This document shows positions 44,004 through 52,502 of a stretch of 64,000 nt of DNA, one piece after another. Position numbers and translations under genes: made by a program. This DNA comes from Nitrosomonas sp. (GTDB taxonomy: Bacteria > Pseudomonadota > Gammaproteobacteria > Burkholderiales > Nitrosomonadaceae), in the NCBI GenBank assembly GCA_019745325.1, contig JAIETK010000005.1:124001-188000 (forward strand), written 5' to 3'. Below the pieces are notes generated by a model, which was not told the DNA's origin, made no database searches, and saw only the letters and a list, made by a program, of their open reading frames with translations. Position 1 is the first letter of the stretch; each line of letters starts with the position of its first letter.

Positions 44004-45725
44004 TTAGAAACGAATGTTGTACTGAATATAGAACAAATCCGGATCGGTGCCGGGTCGTTGCCGTTCCAGGAAAGTGCCGCTCCAAAGTTTTGAATAACCC
44101 AGCAAGACGTCTTGATGCCGGCTGACGTGCAGATTCAAACGGAAATCCAGTTCGTCACCGACATGGCTGCCGGATTGACCGGTGACATCCCTGAGCGTTG
44201 CCAGACCGGCTGCGTTATAGAGAAAATCCCGGTTGTTCGCCAAATAGAAGCGGTGGTATTGCGTGATGAATGTGATCCACGGCATCGGGTGCATGGTGAA
44301 CTGCGCGTTGAAGTCATGAATGTTCTGACGTCCGACGCGATCCAGGAAACCCATGTAGTAGTGACCGAATGGAAACAACTGATTGAACGTATTGCTGCGG
44401 CCATCGGTATGGCGGCTGTCGCCGGATGCGAAGTCGTAGCGGATCCAACCTTGCGGGTTCATCGGCAATGGGAAGCGGTACCCGATACCGGTCGCAGCCG
44501 CGAATGCGGATACGTCCAGCCCCGAACGGCGTCCGAATTGGTACATACCTTCAATTTCGTATAAGAAATTATCAACATTACCGACCAAACGTCCACCCAG
44601 AGTGTGAGTGTCGGCATTAGCGCCTAAAATATTTCCCGTCAGCAGGTTGGCTGCGGTAATGTTGCGATCGTTGATCAAGCTTAAGAAATAAAGATCGATT
44701 GCGTGTCCAGGCTTGGGTTTGTTGGTAGCCCATAAACCGAAGAAGTTTTGTTGCGTATCCCAGTTATCGACATTCCCTTTTTCGGTAATCATCGGGCGTA
44801 CCCAGAATGCATCCAAATCCCATTGCGGATTGCGCCAGAAGAATTTAACACCCTGGAAAGTGCGGCGGGTATTAACCCAGTCCAGCGTTGAGATCAAACG
44901 TTGCGAGCCATATAACAGTTCCTGACGGCCAACCCGGACATACACGGGGCCGTTATCGATGTTTGCCAGTTTGATATCCGTGAACATGTTCAGAATATCG
45001 GCATGGTTTCTATCCGTACCGAGCGGCGGCAGTTCGGAACTGAAAGCGCGCGCATCCAGTAATTCGGCAAACAAACGGACCCGGTCGCGATACCATAAAT
45101 CGGCATGGAATCTCGTGCGCAGCAAATGAAAGTCGTTATTGACATCGCCTGCATTCAGCCGGCTATCGGTTTCATGGGTATAGCGGTACCAGAAACTACC
45201 GCCAAACGATAATAGCCAGTCTTCAGCAAAACGGATCCGCTTGATTGGATCAAAAAAATCTTTTTCATGACCCGGGGTATCCAAGTAACGGAAATCCACA
45301 TCAAAAGCCGGTGTGGTCATCAGTGCAAATGGCAGATAAGGCGCGACCGGCGGTTTTTCGCGTTTGTTCCCGGTTGCCATGTCCCATAGCGAGTAATAGC
45401 CAGGGCTTGTCGGCGGCAGCATAAACAATGCGGGGCGCGAAGGCGCAGTGACCGGCGGCACTTTCGACATGTCGAATTTGCCGTCAGCCGGTTTTGCAGC
45501 GGCAGCATCCGGCGTTGCAGCGGGAGGTGTTGACGCGGCAGGCGTACCGGGATTTGCGGTCGCAGGCGCCGGATTGGTTGCGTGAACCGGAAAGGTTAAA
45601 CACATGGCGAAAGCAACCACTGAGCCGGTGTTGAATAACCAACGCGGTATGTTTTTCATCCAAGGCATTTTCATTTCAGCGGCAGCGTTTGTTGAAGTGG
45701 ACAAAATGCGGCGGCAAGAACTCAT
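44004..45725 (-). CDS. Alginate-export family outer-membrane protein
   Basis: A 573-residue protein with an exported N-terminus: a long polar region, then hydrophobic about 32-45 ending near VHATN. A Pro/Ala-rich linker (about 50-85) follows, then a beta-barrel (about 130-573) with the Alginate_exp-type blocks RFAEDWLLSFGGSFWYRYTHE, VGRQELLYGSQRL and a C-terminal IRF. The ATG at 45725 has AGGAG seven bases upstream, despite the long n-region. A related but shorter barrel protein is at 38111. The gap behind its start (45726-46011) holds no gene, only AT-rich sequence, then a MITE. Confidence 0.85.
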   Translation of the reverse strand: MSSCRRILSTSTNAAAEMKMPWMKNIPRWLFNTGSVVAFAMCLTFPVHATNPAPATANPGTPAASTPPAATPDAAAAKPADGKFDMSKVPPVTAPSRPALFMLPPTSPGYYSLWDMATGNKREKPPVAPYLPFALMTTPAFDVDFRYLDTPGHEKDFFDPIKRIRFAEDWLLSFGGSFWYRYTHETDSRLNAGDVNNDFHLLRTRFHADLWYRDRVRLFAELLDARAFSSELPPLGTDRNHADILNMFTDIKLANIDNGPVYVRVGRQELLYGSQRLISTLDWVNTRRTFQGVKFFWRNPQWDLDAFWVRPMITEKGNVDNWDTQQNFFGLWATNKPKPGHAIDLYFLSLINDRNITAANLLTGNILGANADTHTLGGRLVGNVDNFLYEIEGMYQFGRRSGLDVSAFAAATGIGYRFPLPMNPQGWIRYDFASGDSRHTDGRSNTFNQLFPFGHYYMGFLDRVGRQNIHDFNAQFTMHPMPWITFITQYHRFYLANNRDFLYNAAGLATLRDVTGQSGSHVGDELDFRLNLHVSRHQDVLLGYSKLWSGTFLERQRPGTDPDLFYIQYNIRF

Positions 45726-46011
45726 TACAAAACTCCTGTTATGAAGATTAAAGCGGTAGTGCGGCTATGTAACAATATTATTGGGTATCGTATTGTTTTT
45801 CTGAATGATATCGGACGCAATTATAAGTGATAACCGTTTTTGAAAGGATTCAGGTATCACCCCTAATTACCATCTATTTTTTCAATTCCCCAGAGATACA
45901 AATTGATTTTTCATATATATCAATTACATAAAATATCAACCTTGATCGAGATCAAGAAAATATCAACTGTTGTAAATAGGTTACAAATAAGTCAATCCGG
46001 ACGATACCGGC

Positions 46012-46162
46012 TAGGGAAGCGCTGATTAATTGACTGCACGAGCGAATTGCTTCGTTGCGCGGTACTCACTGCCTCGCCTATCAGATTGTGATATGTCTCG
46101 GTTGTTGCGTTCCGTGCGCCTCGCCCTTCATCACGTTCGTTGAATTAATCAGCGCTTCCCTA
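46012..46162. mobile_element. MITE with 20-base terminal inverted repeats, copy 1
   Basis: A 151-base element beginning TAGGGAAGCGCTGATTAATT and ending with its inverse complement, TA at both borders. It has no transposase. It closely matches the element at 54816-54963. TA borders and the end structure suggest mobilisation by an IS630/Tc1-mariner-type transposase located elsewhere; that part is inference. It lies just downstream of the radical SAM gene stop on the - strand and may serve as its transcription end. Confidence 0.85.
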
Positions 46163-46183
46163 ATAGAAGCCGCCCGGTTGAAG

Positions 46184-47044
46184 TTATGGATTGGGTCTGA
46201 CAGCCACGCCCAGTGCGCGGATTCTTGCTTCAAAGTCTTTAAACCAAGCCGGTTCAACCGCTGCGAGCCTGGATGCTTCGGGTTGCAACGATGGTCTGGC
46301 AAGTCCGTACAACAAAACGCCCTGGATGGGTATTTGACGGTCGAGCAATTGCCGGATGAACGCCAGATAGCTCAATACTTCGTCATCCGCCGGCGGCATG
46401 CCGTCGATCTGGAAAACGCAGGTTTGCAGCCAGGTAGGGCATAGCGATGCGGCGATCATTAGATTGTCCTGAATTCTTTTTAAACTGATCGCGGTATTGT
46501 TGATGCGGCGCCGCTCTCCGGTTGAAGCACGGTCGAATTTGAACCAAATCTCGCCATTCAGTGCCGCCATCCGCTGTAATCCGGCTTGCACGTTGACACG
46601 GTGAATCAAGCTGCCATTGGTGATCAGCACCGTTTTCAGATCGACCGGTAACGCAAAATCCTGTTTGATATGGCCGATGAGTTCGATGATCTGGTCAAAT
46701 TCTTTGGCGCTGGTCGGTTCGCCATTTCCCGATAATGCGATATCTTTGATTTTCCGGGTTTCCGGCGGCACGTGACGCGCCATGAAATCGCCATGAATCA
46801 ATTCATTCAGAAAAAAACGCAATTCGGCTTCTAATTTTTCCAAGTTGATTTTCGGTGCAGAGCCGCGCTTTAAATCAGGAACCTGGCAATAGACGCAACG
46901 CCAGTTGCAAGCGTTATTCGGATTCAAGTTAATGCCGATTGAAACGCCGCCCGCGCGCCGTGAAATGACCGGATATACATAGGTCAACCCGGCGCTGTCG
47001 CGGCTATGATCGGCGGTATTCAATAGTTTAGAAGTTGTTTGCAA
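46184..47044 (-). CDS. Radical SAM protein (COG0731-like)
   Basis: A 286-residue enzyme with the iron-sulfur ligand motif CNWRCVYC (CxxxCxxC) after the VISRRAGGVSIGINL block typical of the COG0731 radical SAM group. A GNGEPT motif, which lines the SAM-binding site, is also present. The reaction is unknown. Its start is 43 bases from the divergent queD start, so a shared promoter region is likely. QueE, another radical SAM enzyme of queuosine synthesis, often sits near queD, but this sequence does not look like QueE. Confidence 0.85.
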   Translation of the reverse strand: MQTTSKLLNTADHSRDSAGLTYVYPVISRRAGGVSIGINLNPNNACNWRCVYCQVPDLKRGSAPKINLEKLEAELRFFLNELIHGDFMARHVPPETRKIKDIALSGNGEPTSAKEFDQIIELIGHIKQDFALPVDLKTVLITNGSLIHRVNVQAGLQRMAALNGEIWFKFDRASTGERRRINNTAISLKRIQDNLMIAASLCPTWLQTCVFQIDGMPPADDEVLSYLAFIRQLLDRQIPIQGVLLYGLARPSLQPEASRLAAVEPAWFKDFEARIRALGVAVRPNP

Positions 47045-47086
47045 TGCTACAATTCCATCTGTTTATTTTGCGAAGAAAATGTACGA

Positions 47087-47536
47087 ATGTTAATTACACG
47101 GAGGCTGGAATTTGATGCGGGTCATCGCATTTCCACCCATAATAGTCAATGCCGCCATTTGCACGGGCATCGGTATCGCCTCGAAATCACCCTGTCCGGT
47201 GATATTATCGCTGACGAAGGTGTAGCGCAGCAAGGCATGGTCATGGATTTTTCCGAAGTCAAACAAATTGCAAAGTCGGTTTTAGTGGATCATTGGGATC
47301 ATGCTTTTCTGGTTTATTCGGGCGATACCAAGGTGTTACAGTTTTTACGATCCATCGAAGATCATAAAACGGTGGTACTGGATGTTCAGCCAACGGCGGA
47401 GAATCTGGCGTTGATCGCTTTCGGCATTTTAGAAGGCGCGTACCGCGACAAGTATGGCAATCATCTGCAACTCGAACAAGTCCGTCTGTATGAAACGCCG
47501 AATTGCTGGGCCGACGCGGTGCGTGGCAGGCGCTGA
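47087..47536 (+). CDS. queD: 6-carboxy-5,6,7,8-tetrahydropterin synthase
   Basis: QueD converts dihydroneopterin triphosphate to 6-carboxytetrahydropterin in the pathway to queuosine and other deazapurines. The 149-residue protein shows the zinc ligands H in FDAGHRI and HxH in CRHLHGHRY, the catalytic Cys in that block, MVMDFSEVK, LVDHWDHAFL and RLYETPNCWA. The start at 47087 matches the family N-terminus; 16 extra codons upstream would be unusual. It is followed by tatD after 29 bases. Confidence 0.95.
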   Translation: MLITRRLEFDAGHRISTHNSQCRHLHGHRYRLEITLSGDIIADEGVAQQGMVMDFSEVKQIAKSVLVDHWDHAFLVYSGDTKVLQFLRSIEDHKTVVLDVQPTAENLALIAFGILEGAYRDKYGNHLQLEQVRLYETPNCWADAVRGRR

Positions 47537-47565
47537 TTTTAATCACATTACCATTACTGGAAATT

Positions 47566-48348
47566 ATGTTCATTGATTCACATTGTCATCTCGATTTCCC
47601 GGATCTTGCCAAAGACCTGGATGCGTTACTGCAAAACATGCAGCACAATCAAGTTACCCATGCGCTATGCGTTAGCGTCAATTTGCCGGATTTTCCGCGC
47701 GTGCGCGCGCTGGCGGAAGCGCATGCCAATTTGTTCGCTTCGGTAGGGGTGCATCCGGATTATGAGGACCAAATCGAGCCGCAAGCCGATGAACTCGCTG
47801 ATTTGGCGGCTCATCCGAAAGTGATTGCCATCGGTGAGACCGGGTTGGATTATTTCCGCTTGCAAGGCGATTTGGAATGGCAACGCGAACGGTTCCGCCA
47901 GCATATCCGCGCGGCGCTTAAAATCAATAAACCCTTGATCATTCACACGAGATCGGCGGCAGCCGATACGGTGCGGATCATGCAGGAAGAAGGCGCGGAT
48001 CGCGTGGGCGGCGTCATGCACTGCTTTACTGAGAGTTGGGAAGTTGCGCAGCAAGCTATCGCGATGAATTTTTATATCTCGTTTTCGGGTATCGTGACAT
48101 TCAAAAATGCCGTAGCGTTGAAAGAAGTTGCCAAGAATATTCCATTGGATAGAATGCTGATTGAAACCGATTCACCCTATCTGGCGCCGGTGCCTTTCCG
48201 CGGCAAGCAAAATCAGCCGGCTTATGTCCGGCATGTGGCGGAAGAGATTGCGCGGATACGGGCAGTCAGCATCGACGAGATCGCGAATGCGACGACCGGT
48301 AATTTTTTTAACTTATTCAAGCCCTCCCGATATGGCCTATCCAATTAA
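47566..48348 (+). CDS. tatD: TatD-family metal-dependent DNase
   Basis: TatD-type enzymes are cytoplasmic DNA hydrolases with 3'-5' exonuclease activity. The 260-residue protein has the metal ligands of the family: FIDSHCHLDF (HxH), GETGLDYFRL, IHTRSA, MHCFTES and the final LIETDSPYLAP. The start at 47566 gives the family N-terminus. The last 17 bases overlap the ankyrin gene. It is probably cotranscribed with queD. Confidence 0.94.
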   Translation: MFIDSHCHLDFPDLAKDLDALLQNMQHNQVTHALCVSVNLPDFPRVRALAEAHANLFASVGVHPDYEDQIEPQADELADLAAHPKVIAIGETGLDYFRLQGDLEWQRERFRQHIRAALKINKPLIIHTRSAAADTVRIMQEEGADRVGGVMHCFTESWEVAQQAIAMNFYISFSGIVTFKNAVALKEVAKNIPLDRMLIETDSPYLAPVPFRGKQNQPAYVRHVAEEIARIRAVSIDEIANATTGNFFNLFKPSRYGLSN

Positions 48349-48985
48349 ATCACAAAATATTTTGCGTTTTGCCGCGGCCTTGCTGATTTTTTTATCCAGC
48401 CAGGCATCCGCCGGGATTCAGGAAGATTTCATATGGGCGGTCGAGCGGGGTAATATCTCCGAAGTTTCACGGTTATTGGAAAAAGGCGCGAATCCGGACC
48501 TGCCAAACAAGGAAGGTTATACGCCATTAATGATCGCGGCGCAGGAGAAGAATCTCAAAATGGCTGAGTTATTGATTGAAGTTGGCGCGAAACTGGATTT
48601 GCGCAACCGGTTCGGCGAAACGGCGATTATGCTGGCCAGTTATCAAGGATTCACGGAAATGGTTAAGCTGCTGTATATCAGAGGCGCGGAAATTAATCAT
48701 GGTGGCTGGAATCCGTTGATTTACGCCGCTTCCGGAGGTCATCTGGATACCTTGCGGGTATTGCTGGGCGGCGGCGCGGATATCAACTCCACTTCGGATA
48801 ATGGTTCGACGGCTTTGATGATGGCGGTCAGAGGCAATCATTTGAAAGCGGTTTCTTTTCTGCTCAACCATGGGGCCGATCCGAGAATAGCCAATGAACA
48901 AGGCGATAATGCGCTAAGCTGGGCAGAAAAGCGCGAACATGGCGAGATTGCCGATTTTCTTAAAAGTTATGCAAAATCCAAATAA
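48332..48985 (+). CDS. Exported ankyrin-repeat protein
   Basis: A 217-residue protein with a signal peptide (hydrophobic about 10-24, ending near QASAG) followed by five or six ankyrin repeats, visible as repeating GxTPLMIAA / GADPxxxNxxGDNALSWA units every 33 residues. Ankyrin repeats mediate protein contacts; the partner in the periplasm is unknown. The ATG at 48332 inside the end of tatD is chosen because it starts the signal peptide. Confidence 0.88.
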   Translation: MAYPIKSQNILRFAAALLIFLSSQASAGIQEDFIWAVERGNISEVSRLLEKGANPDLPNKEGYTPLMIAAQEKNLKMAELLIEVGAKLDLRNRFGETAIMLASYQGFTEMVKLLYIRGAEINHGGWNPLIYAASGGHLDTLRVLLGGGADINSTSDNGSTALMMAVRGNHLKAVSFLLNHGADPRIANEQGDNALSWAEKREHGEIADFLKSYAKSK

Positions 48986-49014
48986 TCATTCGGGTTTTTT
49001 GTAACGGATTGATC

Positions 49015-49755
49015 ATGCAACCGTTACTCGGAAAAATCGCGATTGTGACCGGTTCTTCGCGCGGGATTGGCGCCGGGATTGCGCTAACTTTGGCGAAAGC
49101 GGGCGCTACGGTGGTGATCAATTATGCGGGTAACCAGATGGCCGCTGAGAAAACCTGTGAAGCCATTACAGCAGCCGGCAGTGAAGCAATCGCCATCCAG
49201 GCCGATGTCAGCGACCCTGTTGCGGTAAAAAATCTTTTTGATAAAACCCTGCAACAGTTCCAGCGGATCGATATCCTGGTTAACAATGCCGGTATTTTGC
49301 TGTTCAAGGAAATCTCCGAAATTCAGAACGATGAGCTGGATCGCATCGTCGATATCAATCTCAAGAGCGTTTTTTATGCACTGCGCGAAGCCACCGGGAA
49401 ACTCGCGGATCATGGGCGGGTCGTTACCGTTTCCAGCACGGTGACACGGCTGATGCTGCCGAAGTACGGCGTATATGCGGCGACCAAGGCTGCGATTGAA
49501 CAGTTAACCCGCGTTTTTGCGCGCGAGATGGGCAAGCGCGGTATTACCGCCAACTCGGTGTTGCCGGGTCCGGTCGATACCGAATTGTTCCGGGCGGGAA
49601 AAACCGCCGCCGATATCGAACGCATGGCGGCGATGGCCGCATTAGGACGGATTGGAGACAGCGGCGATATTGCGCAAGCCGTATTATTTTTAGTGAGCGA
49701 CGAAGCACGCTGGGTGACGGGGCAGAGTATCGGCGTCAATGGCGGTATAATCTAA
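49015..49755 (+). CDS. Short-chain dehydrogenase/reductase (SDR)
   Basis: A 246-residue NAD(P)-dependent oxidoreductase. It has the cofactor loop GSSRGIGAG, NNAG, catalytic Ser in VSSTVTR and YAATK (Tyr and Lys), then the PG segment LPGPVDTELF. It ends with VTGQSIGVNGG, typical of FabG-like SDRs. The substrate is unknown; a sugar or ketoacyl substrate is possible. It lies 29 bases after the ankyrin gene and 21 bases before ald on the same strand. Confidence 0.9.
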   Translation: MQPLLGKIAIVTGSSRGIGAGIALTLAKAGATVVINYAGNQMAAEKTCEAITAAGSEAIAIQADVSDPVAVKNLFDKTLQQFQRIDILVNNAGILLFKEISEIQNDELDRIVDINLKSVFYALREATGKLADHGRVVTVSSTVTRLMLPKYGVYAATKAAIEQLTRVFAREMGKRGITANSVLPGPVDTELFRAGKTAADIERMAAMAALGRIGDSGDIAQAVLFLVSDEARWVTGQSIGVNGGII

Positions 49756-49776
49756 GGGAAAGTAGGGGAGAGATGA

Positions 49777-50898
49777 ATGCTTATCGGTGTACCCAAGGAA
49801 ATTAAAATACATGAATCCCGGGTTGGACTGACGCCGGCGGCAGTCCGCGAATTGGTCGCCAACGGTCATCGGGTCATGGTGCAAAAACTGGCCGGCGCTC
49901 AAATCGATTTAAGCGATGACAAATACCAGGTGGCCGGGGCGGTGATGGTCGATACGCCGCAGGAGATCTACGCCAAGGCCGAGTTGATCGTCAAGGTCAA
50001 GGAGCCGCAACCTTCCGAAATTCCCTGGTTGCGGGAAGAACAAATGCTCTTCACTTACTTGCATCTGGCGCCGGATCCACTGCAAACAAAAGGATTGATG
50101 GAATCCGGTTGTATCGCGATTGCGTATGAAACGGTTACCGATCACTTTGGCGGTTTACCTTTGCTGGCGCCGATGAGCGAGGTGGCGGGACGAATGGCGA
50201 TTCAAGCGGGTGCGCATGCGCTGGAATTGGATCAAGGCGGACGGGGAATGTTACTTGGCGGCGTATCCGGTGTGCCAGCGGCGCGCGTTGTAGTCATCGG
50301 CGGCGGTGTTGTCGGCACCAATGCCGCGCGGATTGCGATGGGCGTGGAAGCGCATGTCACGGTACTGGATAAATCGATCCATCGCTTGCAGCAGCTGGAT
50401 TCCCAATACGGTTCGAAAATCAACACGGTTTTTTCCACAGTGGATGCTTTGGAAGAGCATGTTTCCACCGCCGATTTGGTGATCGGCGCGGTGCTGGTTC
50501 CGGGCGGCGCGGCACCCAAGCTGGTGAGCCGGGAACTGGTCAGCCGCATGAATCGCGGCGCGGTGCTGGTCGATGTCGCGATCGATCAAGGTGGATGCTT
50601 TGCAACCTCCCGGCCGACCACATTGGCCGATCCGATTTTCATCCAGGACGGCGTGGTGCATTATTGCGTATCCAATATGCCGGGCGCGGTGGCGCGCACT
50701 TCAACATTCGCGCTCAATAATGCCACGCTGCCGTTTGTACTCGCGCTGGCTAACAAAGGGTGCCGCAATGCCTTGCTGGATGATCCGCATTTGCGCAACG
50801 GCTTGAACGTCTACCGCGGCCGGATCACCTATGAAGCGGTCGCGCAAGCCTTGGGGCTCAGCTGTACACCCGCTCTTGAGGCGCTCGCGCCGGTATGA
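49777..50898 (+). CDS. ald: Alanine dehydrogenase
   Basis: Ald interconverts L-alanine and pyruvate plus ammonia with NAD. The 373-residue protein starts MLIGVPKEIK, typical of the family. It contains the catalytic Lys in IVKVKEP, His in YLHLAPD, the nucleotide loop VIGGGVVGTNAA and the late NMPGAVARTSTFALNNATLP. In an ammonia-rich cell it could assimilate ammonia. It follows the SDR gene closely. Confidence 0.96.
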   Translation: MLIGVPKEIKIHESRVGLTPAAVRELVANGHRVMVQKLAGAQIDLSDDKYQVAGAVMVDTPQEIYAKAELIVKVKEPQPSEIPWLREEQMLFTYLHLAPDPLQTKGLMESGCIAIAYETVTDHFGGLPLLAPMSEVAGRMAIQAGAHALELDQGGRGMLLGGVSGVPAARVVVIGGGVVGTNAARIAMGVEAHVTVLDKSIHRLQQLDSQYGSKINTVFSTVDALEEHVSTADLVIGAVLVPGGAAPKLVSRELVSRMNRGAVLVDVAIDQGGCFATSRPTTLADPIFIQDGVVHYCVSNMPGAVARTSTFALNNATLPFVLALANKGCRNALLDDPHLRNGLNVYRGRITYEAVAQALGLSCTPALEALAPV

Positions 50899-51063
50899 GT
50901 TTGATGGGCGCGGCAGCTTCGGTTAAACAGCTCACCACTTCATAACCGCGATCCTGGGACCGGAATGGGTGGCTGACAAGTATCATCGATTGGCGGGTTC
51001 TTTGACCGCATAACCGATCCTTGGTACATTCAATTTTCATATTTCATTGCTTGAATTGTTTAC

Positions 51064-52398
51064 ATGCATTCTCCGATTGATTCCGATTTTATCGATTTGC
51101 TGCCGGATAACGATCCGCAGCGGGTATTGTTGCACAATGAAGTGCATGCCCGCCCTAGTCAGCGCATCCGCTTACCTGCGTTGGTGATTTATGTGGTCGC
51201 CATCAACGACGGTATTACCCGCGAGCAAGAATGCGAGCATTTGCGCCGTCTTCCCGGGCAGCAAAGTTTGTTGCTCGAACAGTTGCAGAACAATTTTTTA
51301 CGGTTGCGGCTGCAAGGTTATACGCTGCGCTGGGAACGTCATACCGAGTTCACCCGTTATTCGCTGGTGCAGCATTTACCCGATGAAGCGCAGCTAGGCG
51401 CGACCGATCCTGATTTGCTGGCATTTCTGGCGCTGCCGCGCGATTGGCTCGCAGATATACCGGGCCGGACAATTGCGGCGGTAAAACTGGCGATGGTACC
51501 GGGTGATTTGAACGCTGCCGATGAATTGCTCAAACAAGCGCGGCAGTGGTTTGGCGGGAATCCGATCGTCGCTTCGATAATCGGCCGGGAGAGGCATTCT
51601 CTGGCGGTGACGGATTTCATGCTGCGTCCCAGCGGATTTGAACGCATGCTGGTGGTCATGTCAGCCGATGCATCCGAGACGCGGGCAGGGCGTGTTTCGC
51701 AGCGTTTGCTCGAAATTGAAACTTACCGGCTGATGGCGCTGCGCGGTTTGCCGGTGGCCAAACGCCTCATTCCGGAATTGACCGGCGCCGAGCAGCAACT
51801 CGCCGAAATTACCGCGCAACTGGAAAATAAAGGCGCTTCGGATCAGGCATTATTGGATACGCTGATTTCGCTGGCGGTACGTATCGAACGGGCGACGGTT
51901 GAACATGCTTACCGCTTTGCCGCAACACAAGCGTACAACAAACTGGTCATGCAGCGGATCGCGGAGTTGCGGGAGACGGCTACCCACGGCACACAAACGA
52001 TCGGAGAATTCATGCAGCGGCGGTTGTCGCCGGCGATCAGTACTGTAGAAGCAACCGCGCAACGGCTGAGCTATTTGTCCGCGCGCGTTTCCCGGACCAG
52101 CTCACTGCTGCGCACGCGAGTCGATATCTTGGCGGAAACGCAGAATCAGCAATTGCTGGAAAAATTGACGCGCGGACAAGAGCTTCAATTGCGGCTGCAA
52201 AGCACCGTGGAAGGTTTATCGATCGCGGCGATTTCTTATTACGTGATCAGCTTGCTGCTGTATATCACGAAAGCCGGCGCAGCGGCGGGCCTGCCGATAC
52301 ATCCGGAACTGGCGACCGGATTGATGATTCCGGCGGTGCTATGGGTGGTGTGGCGGACGACGCGGCGTATTCACGAGAAGTTTTTCAAATTGCACTGA
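51064..52398 (+). CDS. DUF3422 membrane-anchored protein
   Basis: A 444-residue protein of unknown function with the DUF3422 start block LLHNEVHARPSQRI. It has a long soluble part with helical segments, then two C-terminal membrane helices (about 380-397 and 415-432) with a short loop between, a layout like CorA-type transporters, but the GMN motif is absent. Gap of about 165 bases after ald. The role is unknown. Confidence 0.85.
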   Translation: MHSPIDSDFIDLLPDNDPQRVLLHNEVHARPSQRIRLPALVIYVVAINDGITREQECEHLRRLPGQQSLLLEQLQNNFLRLRLQGYTLRWERHTEFTRYSLVQHLPDEAQLGATDPDLLAFLALPRDWLADIPGRTIAAVKLAMVPGDLNAADELLKQARQWFGGNPIVASIIGRERHSLAVTDFMLRPSGFERMLVVMSADASETRAGRVSQRLLEIETYRLMALRGLPVAKRLIPELTGAEQQLAEITAQLENKGASDQALLDTLISLAVRIERATVEHAYRFAATQAYNKLVMQRIAELRETATHGTQTIGEFMQRRLSPAISTVEATAQRLSYLSARVSRTSSLLRTRVDILAETQNQQLLEKLTRGQELQLRLQSTVEGLSIAAISYYVISLLLYITKAGAAAGLPIHPELATGLMIPAVLWVVWRTTRRIHEKFFKLH

Positions 52399-52434
52399 TT
52401 TTGTTTCAAAAATGGCGGATTCATTACGGAAAAG

Positions 52435-52472
52435 AAAAAAGGCCTTTCAATTTCCATTGAAAGGCCTTTTTT
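52435..52472. terminator. Bidirectional Rho-independent terminator
   Basis: A perfect stem GGCCTTTCAAT/ATTGAAAGGCC with loop TTCC, flanked by A6 and T6, lies between the convergent DUF3422 and dihaem cytochrome genes. Confidence 0.95.
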
Positions 52473-52502
52473 CCGCGCGCTTATTGCGAATAACCAGCGA
52501 AT

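Noticed and set aside
46055..46444. Open frame through the MITE and the end of the radical SAM gene
   Set aside because: Antisense to the radical SAM gene and starts inside the MITE; no family match.
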